Part shown: positions 45,485 through 54,800 of the stretch, piece by piece
How positions within the stretch are numbered: position 1 is the stretch's first letter
How the letters are laid out: every line of letters begins with the position of its first letter
Assembly: GCA_009760855.2 (NCBI GenBank)
Contig: WPIO01000189.1
Coordinates: forward strand, 1-64,000
Origin: Cristatella mucedo
Lineage: Eukaryota; Bryozoa; Phylactolaemata; Cristatellidae
DNA length: 64,000 nt
Direction of reading: 5' to 3'
Translations under genes and position numbers: made by a program
The notes under the pieces: generated by a model
What the model was told of the DNA's origin: nothing
The model's input: the letters and a program-made list of their open reading frames with translations, nothing else
Database searches by the model: none

Positions 45485-45632
45485 AAAATTCATTTGTATA
45501 GCGCCTCAAGAGAACTTAATCTCTATTCAGGCGCTTCACATATGCCTCGCACATTGGCTCGAGCCCACGACCTCGGCCTGACCTCGGTCGGGGGCGTACA
45601 CCTTAACCGCTCGACCAAACCAGCTCGGCTGT
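45485..45632 (-). mobile_element. SINE-B copy, full length
   Basis: On the minus strand: head with GAGCTGGTTTGGTCGAGCGG (A box region), GTCGTGGGCTCGAGCC (B box), then the tail CGCCTGAATAGAGATTAAG, TTCTCTTGAGGCGCTATACA and AATGAATTTT. This is the best copy for comparing its tail with LINE-1. Confidence 0.85.
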
Positions 45633-45639
45633 TTAGCTC

Positions 45640-46918
45640 GTATAGAGCACGCCTCCGAAGAGCTCGCACGTTCAGACGTTGATTCGTTTCGAGTATTCTG
45701 CTGATTCTCATAGACATGCTACCGTTTTTTTATTGGGAGCTAAAAGGCATGCCAGTCGTGCCTGCTTAGGTGGCGGTGGCGCAATAGCGATGGCCTCTGG
45801 CACCCACACGGAAACGAGAGCCGGGTAACTGACGAGAACAGCGAGCCAAGTCGCTGCATTTGTTACCGGAGCACCATGCCGGTAGCGACCGTAACGTGAC
45901 GGGCAGTTGTACCGACGGGCAGTTATCCCCCCACGGACTATCGCCTCAACACCAAGCCGAAAGTGAGAAAATCTCCGGTTCTGGAAAGCTTTTACCTTCG
46001 AAGTGAAATCTAGGGATTCCTGAGTGTATTAAGAGGGTTTTCTCGGTAGCGCGACTCCGTATATTTGTAGTAATTACGCGAGCAGGAAAATGCAGGCTAC
46101 CCGTTTGCCTGACAACGAACGCTAATATCTTCAACCCGCGTTACACTTATTTATTGGACTAACATAGCAAGCGATTATGTGACAATGTATTTAAAAACAA
46201 TTATTGAAAGAGCCCTATCGCAAGACGCTCCCACTAAGGCGCCGTACAGACGCGTGCGCGGGTCGGTCAATAAAATGGGTCAAATTTGCGCAAAACTGCA
46301 CGTTATGTAACCAAAATTGAATACAATTTTGTATTGTGTGTTAATAAGAGCTATAATTTATGCAAAGTGAACAAGCATTTTTTGGTGAACCGAAAGTGCG
46401 TGTAAGCCGCTTCCGTCCGACATTCACTTTGCTCCGAGCTCCGAGCTCAGGTTGGCAACCAGGACCGATGTGACTCGAAATGAGCGCAGGAGAGTTTTGC
46501 TTATTCTCATCAGCATATTTAAACGATGCGTTCGGAGATATGTGTTGCTATATATTCTTCTCCCGTGTATTTTTCTGAACGGTAGTTTTCCTGTGAGTAC
46601 GGCAGGGCTATCATAGTTCTGCACTTAACTCGCTATCTAGTTGTTACTTGGTTTTGGATTGCGCTCGGGATAAGGAAGCAGTAGTGGGCGCTATTTTCTG
46701 CCGAACGTGCCGCACAATACATTTTGTCGTAAAGAGAGCTTGCTTTCAACTCCCTGCCCATTGATGAGATTACTGATTACTACCAGCCTCCGTCATTAGC
46801 CAAACGTTATACCCAAAAAAGTAGGAACTGATGTAATGGGTATGTTAAATTTAAGTGACTACAATTTAGTAAATCTGTAATCGTTGTTGGTTGTGGGAAT
46901 GCTTGTATCAATGATGTG
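45640..46918. other. No gene recognised
   Basis: Spacer with short random frames only. Confidence 0.4.
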
Positions 46919-46919
46919 C

Positions 46920-47012
46920 TGTGGGCGTGATGCATATAGCATAGATATCTGTGGATATGGGCGTGATGCATATAGCATAGATATCTGTGGATGTGGGCGT
47001 GATGCATATAGC
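46920..47012. repeat. 36-bp tandem repeat, 2.5 units
   Basis: GGGCGTGATGCATATAGC starts at 46923, 46959 and 46995, each followed by ATAGATATCTGTGGAT in the first two units. Confidence 0.9.
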
Positions 47013-47284
47013 TAGCTCAATGAGCCATTCGAAACTGTGCAATTCGAAACCGTTGCTTCCATATTCGAGATTAACCTCTGGGTCAGCAAGGCCCAAATGA
47101 TGGCAGGCCACATGTCATATGGCTATTGAAGATGAATTTTTTATGAATGCTTGTTCCTCTGGTGTATGCTTGTGAGCGAGTATGAGTGTGCATATTTGTG
47201 CATTGCACACATTGATGCAGAAGCTTTAGCTCTGCACATTCGAGACTGTGAAGCTCGCTTACACGATTCTTACGTAACGACAAC

Positions 47285-47550
47285 TACTCTGCTGCTGCCG
47301 ACTTTGGCTCATCCTTTCCAGTCGTCCTGAACTGCTACTTCCAGGCTAGTCACTACCTCAACTACTCTCCTGACTGCTATGCTTCCCACTTTCTGTTTGT
47401 TGCATGAGATGAAGTCTGCTGGTTACAGAATGCGTACCGAAAGCCGCTTAGGATGTGAGTGCGCTATAACAAAACATTCCTGCGTAACACCCACAGTTTT
47501 TATGGCTTGTGGAGTTACAGTTGGAAATTCCTTACATTACATATACACTA
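47285..47550 (+). mobile_element. LINE-2 3' fragment
   Basis: Carries AATGCGTACCGAAAGCCGCTTAGG-like sequence, CCTGCGTAACACCCAC, and ends GAGTTACAGTTGGAAATTCC then TTACATTACAT. It matches the LINE-2 end on the plus strand. Confidence 0.75.
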
Positions 47551-47639
47551 GCCGTGCATGTTTGTGTATGCGTTTGGTTTTGAAACTATTGCGTTTAAAA
47601 ATCTGCTAGTTTGTGGGTACGAGATGACCCGTGAGTTTG

Positions 47640-48022
47640 TACACTTGTTCTTGCGTTATTGTAGTTCGTATGCTCCCAAAGCCTGGAACTCCCTCCCGAC
47701 CTGCGTCAGAACATCCCCTGACCTGACCACATTTAAAAGGAACTTAAAAACACACCTATTTAGGACAGCATTTAGTGGGTCCCTGTGATTCGTCCTTCAC
47801 GTGCTTATGCGTGCTGACACTGTGCATGCTGCCACTAACCACATTTGCATGCTGACCCTGTGCATGTCACCACTAACCATGTTATTCATTTTGTTTGTTT
47901 TTCAAGCACGATATTACTAACCATTCAATTGCATTTCCCTTTGCAGCAAATGTAAAGCGCCTAGAAAGAGATTAAGTTCTCTGAGGGCGCTTTATCAAGT
48001 ACATTATTATTATTATTATTAT
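47640..48022 (+). mobile_element. LINE-1 3' fragment
   Basis: The last RT codons ([20 protein letters not shown]), then [14 protein letters not shown] and a stop at about 47788, the 3' UTR, complete hairpin and (ATT)n. Well preserved. Confidence 0.85.
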
Positions 48023-48179
48023 TAAGCAAGTTACCGTGCAAAGTCGACAAACGATGCTGATTGGTAAGATTTCATTTGTATAATGCCTCTGCACCTTTGC
48101 CTCAGCTCTTAAAGAGTAAACTGTATCGACAGCTAGGATGTACCTTCCAGCACACGATGTCGACGGCAACAATAGTGTT

Positions 48180-48252
48180 TCCTGTAAAGTGCCTAGAAAG
48201 AGATTTCTCTGAGCACTATAACAAGTGTATTACTATTATTATTATTATTTCC
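48180..48252 (+). mobile_element. LINE-1 tail, internally deleted hairpin
   Basis: GTAAAGTGCCTAGAAAGAGA is followed by TTTCTCTGAGCACTATAACA and (ATT)n. Part of the hairpin is missing. Confidence 0.7.
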
Positions 48253-48347
48253 TAAGTTAGCCTAAAGAGCATCCCAGTACGTTATCCTTTTGGGGCAGCT
48301 GCATGTGATGTCCGGCATGCTGTGCACGTATGTGTTAGAGCAGATCT

Positions 48348-48880
48348 TCGGTACGCATTCGGCAGCCAACAGACTTCGTCTCACGCAACAAAGAGAAAGT
48401 GGGAAGCATAGCAGAGTTAGGAGAGCAGTTGAGGTAGTGATTAGCATGGAAGTAGCAGCTCAGGACCGCTGAAAAAGATGTGCCATAGTCGGCAGTAGGA
48501 GAGTAGTTGTCGTTGCGTAAGAATTGTGGAAGCGAGTTCCACAGTCTAGGACCTGCAGAGCTAAAGCTTCTGTCGCCAACGGTCTTTAAGCGGAGGAAAG
48601 GAACAGCTAATTTATTGTCCACACAGGACCTGAGGGCGCGAACAGGCTGAAACTGATGCACCAGTTCAGCTACGTACGAAGGAGCCAAGCCGTGGCGGGC
48701 CTTGTGGGTCTGCGTAAGAACTTTGCTCTGTATCCGTTGCTCAACCGGCAACCATCCTAGCACTTTTAGCAAAGGAGACACGTGCAAAAACTGCTGGGAC
48801 TTGAAGACTAGCCTTGCAGCCATATTCAGTGTCTGCTGCAGTGGCCTAATAGCTTTCTTTGGCAGCCCAGCCAAAAGGGA
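48348..48880 (-). mobile_element. LINE-2 RT C-terminal fragment
   Basis: Minus-strand frame 48874-48335 with AIRPLQQTLNMAARLVF, LGWLPVEQRIQSKVLTQTHK and PRLWNSLPQFLRND. This is the longest LINE-2 frame here. The extreme 3' tail is missing at the left edge, so it was cut or the insertion was rearranged. Confidence 0.8.
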
Positions 48881-48904
48881 ACTACAATGAAAACTCTCAG
48901 TCTT

Positions 48905-49137
48905 GATGTGAGGCGCTTATGCGTGCTGACACTGTGCATGCTGCCACTAACCACATTTGCATGCTGACCCTCTGCATGTCACCCCTAACCATGTTATTCA
49001 TTTCGTTTGTTTTTTCAAGCATGATTTTACTTACCATTCAATCGCATTTCACTTTACAGCAAATGTAAAGCGCCTAGAGAGAGATAAGTTCTCTGAGGGC
49101 GCTTTATCAAGTGAATTATTATTATTATTATTATCAT
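48905..49137 (+). mobile_element. LINE-1 3' UTR and tail
   Basis: From GGCGCTTATGCGTGCTGACA to a full hairpin and (ATT)n at 49116-49135. It faces the minus-strand LINE-1 copy C, which begins 117 bases further right. Confidence 0.85.
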
Positions 49138-49253
49138 TGCAAGAAAAATGTGCCACCATAAGAGTGACCGAGTAGGAAATTTGAACTTCGGCTGTAGCAC
49201 CTACGAAGGTTCACTACCCTTAAACGGCATCCAGTACCAAAAAGACTTCTGTG

Positions 49254-51100
49254 ATATAATAATAATACACTTGATAAAGCGCCCTCAGAGAACTCAATCT
49301 CTTTCTAGGTGCTTTACATTTGCTGCAAAGGAAACACGATCAAATGGTGAGTGAAAATATCATGCTTGATAAATAACATCGTTAGGGTTGACATGCACAG
49401 GGTCAGCATGCAAGTGTGGTTAGTGGCAGCATGTAACAGTCAGTGCGCATAAGTACATAAAGAACGAATCACAGGGACCCACTAAATGCTGTCCTAAATA
49501 GGTGTTTTTAAGTTCTTTTTAAATATGGTCAAGTCAGGGGATGTCGTGACGCAAGTCGGCAGTGAGTTCCAGGCTTTGGAAGCATGCGAACTAAATGCAC
49601 GGTCTCCAAAGGATTTGAGGTTTGTACGAGGTATTGGTAAACAGTTAGATTCCGAAAAGCAGGTGGTACGATACTTGGCCTGGCGGGGGAGTAGATCTGA
49701 GAGGTAGGCTGGAGCCAAAGAATGAAGGGGACCTAAAAGTGAGCAACAAAACCTTGAAGTCGATCCGCTGCTTGACTGGCAGCCAGTGCAGGTCGGCCAG
49801 AACTGGTGTGATATGACAACTGCGATGCTCATGACAGACATGCCTAGCTGCAGAGTTTTGCACCAGCTGTAAGTGCCTGATTGCACATGCCGGTTGACCA
49901 GCAAGCAGTGAGTTACCAAAGTCAAGATGGAATGTCACAAATGCATGGACCAAATTGCATGTGGTATCCCTATTTAAACAAGCCCGAATTTTAGCAGTTT
50001 TATGTAGCTGAAAGTAAGTAGACTTGATTGTGGAGCTGATGTGGTCGTCGAATTAAATGTCACTTTGGAACATGACATCTAGATTTCGTGCAGATTCAAC
50101 AGGAGATATGCTGGCAGAGCCGATTTTGAGCGTTAGCCTTTCCAATCTCTGAATCACACTGGGTTTGCCCATAACTAGTAGGTTAGTTGTATCATTTAAT
50201 TTAAGAAAATTTGCTGCCTTGTGCAGATGTCATCAATACAGCAGCAAGGGAGCTGAGAGAATTCGAGGTGCTCGAAGGCTGGGAGGGATCAAAGCAAAGG
50301 TACAACTGAGTGTCATCCGCATAGAAGTGAAAGCCTAGATTGTGCTTGGCAATCACATCAGCAAGAGGGAGAGTATAAACCATGAAAAGAACCGGATCTA
50401 GCACGGAGCCCTAAGGTACCCCATATTTAAGAGGTACCTCGGATGATATTTGTCCATTCACGTCAATACTCTGGAGTCTCCCACTGAGATAGGATCTGAA
50501 CCATTGCAAAGCAGTGCCAGTGATGCCCAGGCGAGATGAGAGGCGCTCTAGAAGAACTTGGTGATCGATAGTACCAAAAGCTGCCGAAAGATCGAGCAAA
50601 ACAAGCTGAGATACTCGACCCATGGCTACATTCCTAAGTAAGTCGTTGTATACTCGAAGCAATGCCGATTCTGTGGAGTGATTAGCTCAAACGCCAGATT
50701 GGAACTGACTACCAAGATATGAAGTTTCAATATATGAGTTCAGCTGGTCTGCCACGACTCTTTCCAGTGTCTTTTATAGGAATGATAGAAGGGGGACTGG
50801 GCAGTAGTTGCTCAAGTTCTCTTGGTCTAGTGTTGCTTTCTTGAGTAGTGGCCTGACTATAGCTTTTTTGAAAGGTGCTGGGACATGACCTGAGGCTAAT
50901 GACATATTAATTATGTTAGTTATGCATGGCAGCAGCAGATCAATGCAGCGTAGAAGCATGACACTGGGAATAGGGTCCAAAGGACATGTTGTCTTCTTTG
51001 ATTGGGATGCGAACTTCAGGACGAGATCCCTAGTGACCTGCTTGAATGTAAACATTGAGATGCTGCAAGGAATCGAGGGACAGCATTCGATATGAGGGAT
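49254..51100 (-). pseudogene. LINE-1 copy C, RT domain with stops
   Basis: Minus strand; (TTA)n and hairpin at the left. It contains RT codons from KQVTRDLVLKFASQSKKT (about 51050) through [49 protein letters not shown] and down to SPDLTIFKKNLKTPI. A stop falls at 50411-50413 in the LKYGVPxGSVL stretch, with several further shifts. It is 5'-truncated near 51100, next to a SINE-A copy. It is useful as a reference for the frameshift in copy A. Confidence 0.85.
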
Positions 51101-51107
51101 CAAGGTG

Positions 51108-51285
51108 CCGTGATGGCACACTAGGTAAGGCGGTTGCTTTTCACGACCTACGTCTCAAAGTCGTAGGTTCGAATCCTGCGGTGGGCAATCCTTTTTTGCC
51201 ACTGCAAGCGGTGGTGATAGCCGTAAAGGCTCTTCTGTTGCTATACAAAAGAGGCTGGTAAATCAGCTAATATTTTTAATATATA
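51108..51285 (+). mobile_element. SINE-A copy, full length
   Basis: GTGATGGCACACTAGGTAAG, a B box GGTTCGAATCC, then the GCCACTGCAAGCGGTGGTGA body and AAATCAGCTAATATTTTT. It lies between LINE-1 copy C and the 3' end of the minus-strand gene at 51387. Confidence 0.85.
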
Positions 51286-51386
51286 CTTCACCGGTGCACT
51301 TTTGACACCCGAAGCACATAGCACCATCGTATCGAGCAAACTTGTACAATACACTCTTCTTCCAGGGAGGTCACAACCATCACAGC

Positions 51387-51816
51387 CTAGACAATTTGTA
51401 ATTCACCAGTGCACTTTTGACACGCAAAGCACATAGCACCGTCGTATCGTGTAAACTTGTGGAACCGAGGCAGAACCCTAGTAGTTTGACATGCTGCTCT
51501 TGCTGCTGTTGCTGCTGACCCTCCTGCCGCCCTTGCTACCATCGACTGCTCTCGATCTACTGCTACGGCTCCTTCTGCTGCCACAGCCACGGTCATCACC
51601 AACTGTTGATCGTGCAGCAACTGAAATTCAGACAGTAAGTAATATGATAACATTGTGCTTTACACCACACGACAGCCTAAATGATACACGACAGCTTATG
51701 TTTGCTATGTTTGACAGCACGACACGTGTCCATGCACTTGGGCGAGCACATATGCAATGTAATGTAATGTATCTCCGTCTGTAACTCCACAAAGTCATAA
51801 AGACCATGTGGGATGC

Positions 51817-51890
<74 letters not shown>

Positions 51891-54800
51891 ACACAAGGAG
51901 AAGGCTAGTTATGAGTTACTTGGCTCAAACAGCGCCACCCATTAGGCATGGCCATCAAATTCAGACAAGTGGGATATACTCAAGGAGAGACACGGGATAA
52001 GAGAAACTTGAAACGGACGTCAAGAATGAAATGTGCAGCACCGAGTTTTGACACCTTACATAGGGCAGCAAAAGCCATCAGCAAAAAAGCCACTAAACAA
52101 GAAGCAAAACTGAATGAAACCAGCAGCAGCAGAACATCGACCTAGGTGGAAACGAACGAACACGACGGTGGAAAGAAAGGAAACATACTAAAGCAGAGGT
52201 TCTCAAACTCCCCCCTCCCTGCCCCGCCCTCCACGATGCACATCCCAGCATAACTAAAATGCTTTTCAATTATTATTAGCATCAGGAGTTTGAGGAGTTG
52301 ATGTCGCTATCCTAGTAGACAAACTTCAGCCGCTCCCTCCCACGTGGAGCCCAAGGTGCAGGCAGAAGAAAATGAAACCTAAACCGCTCAAAATAACTTC
52401 CCAGATCCTAGTTAGACAACCGTTCTAAATGTAAGGCCTTAACTATAACAAGGACAGCAGGGGCATTTCACCGTCAGTTACTCACAGCATATGTTCGTAC
52501 ATCTGAATCCTTATTTTAACATGCTTATTCGTGCTGCAAACTCCCCTGCTATCGATCATCAATCAGTTGAAATTCTACGTTTCCTAATATGCGGAGTGCC
52601 CAGAAAAAGAATTAGCTTTCTTTAAGCATAACTAAAATGCTTTTCAATTATTATTAGCATCAGGAGTTTGAGGAGTTGATGTCGCTATCCTAGTAGACAA
52701 CCTTCTGCCAGGCTCTCAGCAAGAATTGAGCAGCAACAATAAGTTACTTTGCTCAAGTTATTCTTGGTCGAGCAAGTTGGATCTCAAAGCTCATGCACTA
52801 TGTCGTTACATTTGGCAGCAAGATAACAGCTCTATGCCCACACCGGCAAGCCAGCAAAATACTTATTGACGAATCCTAGCAGGCTGCTGATGCTGTGATG
52901 GCCCAGCCAGTCACCTGATTTTCACCATGCAACGACCGTATATCGATATCACTATAGGCGGGTGAGGCTGGGGGGTTCGGCCTTAACCAGTAGCCGAACT
53001 TTTCAGTCAAACTCAGGCTCTGTGTGAAATGTGCTACAGCCAAGGAGACAGTGCATAAGCTGCTGGTGGCCTCTATGGCCAGACAAGGGAGGTAATAAAG
53101 AAATCCTGCTGCTAGAACAACGTTACACAAAATACATCCATACCATACAGCATGTGCTTTGTTGGGCTGTCAACAATATTTTCACATGCTGCTCATAACT
53201 TTAGTAGGCCTGAAATCGTAGAAAACCCTCTTGGTACCCAAACGAATTTGCAGCCACAGCAAAACTGCTGCCAAACGTCAAGTATTTTTTTCAGCCAATT
53301 TTCCAGAAAATGCTGGAAATTTTTCAGCATTTTTCGGGCCCTCAAAGCACCTGCCACAGCTGCCCCCAGGTAAGTGCAAATTCAGCAGGCCCACATTGGT
53401 GTAATATTGTGTAATAATAATAACAATAATGCACTTGATAAAGCACCCTCAGAGAACTTAATCTCTCTCTCTAGGCGCTTTACATGTGGTGCAAAGGGAA
53501 ATGCAATTGAACGGTGAGTAAAATCATGCTTGATAAATAAACAACATGAATATCATGTTTAGGGGTGACATGCACAGGGTCAGCATGCAAATGTGGTTAG
53601 TGGCAGCATGCAGATGAAAGTAGATAGACTTGACTGTAGCGCTGATATGATCGTCTAGTGAGAGGTCACTTTGGAATAGGACACCTGTGATCCAGGAGAG
53701 CCGCTGGCCGAGACCATTCTACGGGACAGGTTTTCCCATCTATTTTTAATGCTAGGCTTCCCATATTTACCAAGTTTGTTGTACCTTCATTCAATTTGAG
53801 AAACTACGCTGCCACCCACAAGGGCGGATGTCGGCACACTTGCATGCAGCAAGGGGGCCGAGAGAGCAAGTTGTATGTGCCGGAAGTCTAAATATAACTC
53901 ATTTGTATAGCGCCCCAAGAAAACTCAATCTCTCCATTCAGGCGCTTCACATATATGCCTCCGGGCTCGAGCCCACGACCTCAGCCAGACCTTGGTCGGG
54001 GGCGAGCACCTTGGCTGCTGGACCAAACCAGCTCGGCGTCTGAGAGAGCAACCCAAGCACAGGCAGGCACAGCTATGCCATCTGTTATCGAATGCACGGA
54101 GGCATGCAGCAGCGAGCATAGCAGCAGCCGAAGCAGGAGAGGTACACACACTGCTGTGCACACACAAAGTGGGCAACTTCCTCAGAGTGCAATACAGCAA
54201 TACCTGGTATGGATACATGGTTACCATGGTTACCTGGTATGCTGTCAGCTCAGCAGGACTAAAGCTGGTCAAGTCTAGTCCTCCTTTGTCCTTTTGCAAG
54301 GACATATGACGAAGCTGGGCATGTGTCTCGACCGAGTCGAGGATTTCTTCAGACAGACCGACAGTCGTTGTCTGGTTTGTTGGAGCCTGAGAGCTGGAAA
54401 TGCTACCTATGCAGCCCGTCCGGCCACGTCTAGCGCGAAGCAGCAGCTGCTGCTGCATCCCTGATTGCTCAGCTCCGATTTTCTGAAGAAATCTGCAGAG
54501 ATAATGCCAGGAAATCAGGGGTCACTCAGCTAATTAGTTGCTGCCTCGAGGTTGATCATGCAGTGCACTGAAGCACTGCAGTCGACGAGCAGCTGCCTGC
54601 CAGTCCCAGACAATGAACACGACCAGCATGATCATGACATGATCAAGATCATGATCATGCCGAGGTTGATCATGAACACGACCAGCAGCAGCTTAACTGC
54701 AACATCTATATGCTAAGTAAGTAACACACATAGGCCAGTCGGGCCAAAGCCACCTACATTAACACGTGTTACAATTATACTCCACAATCAAGTCTGCCTA

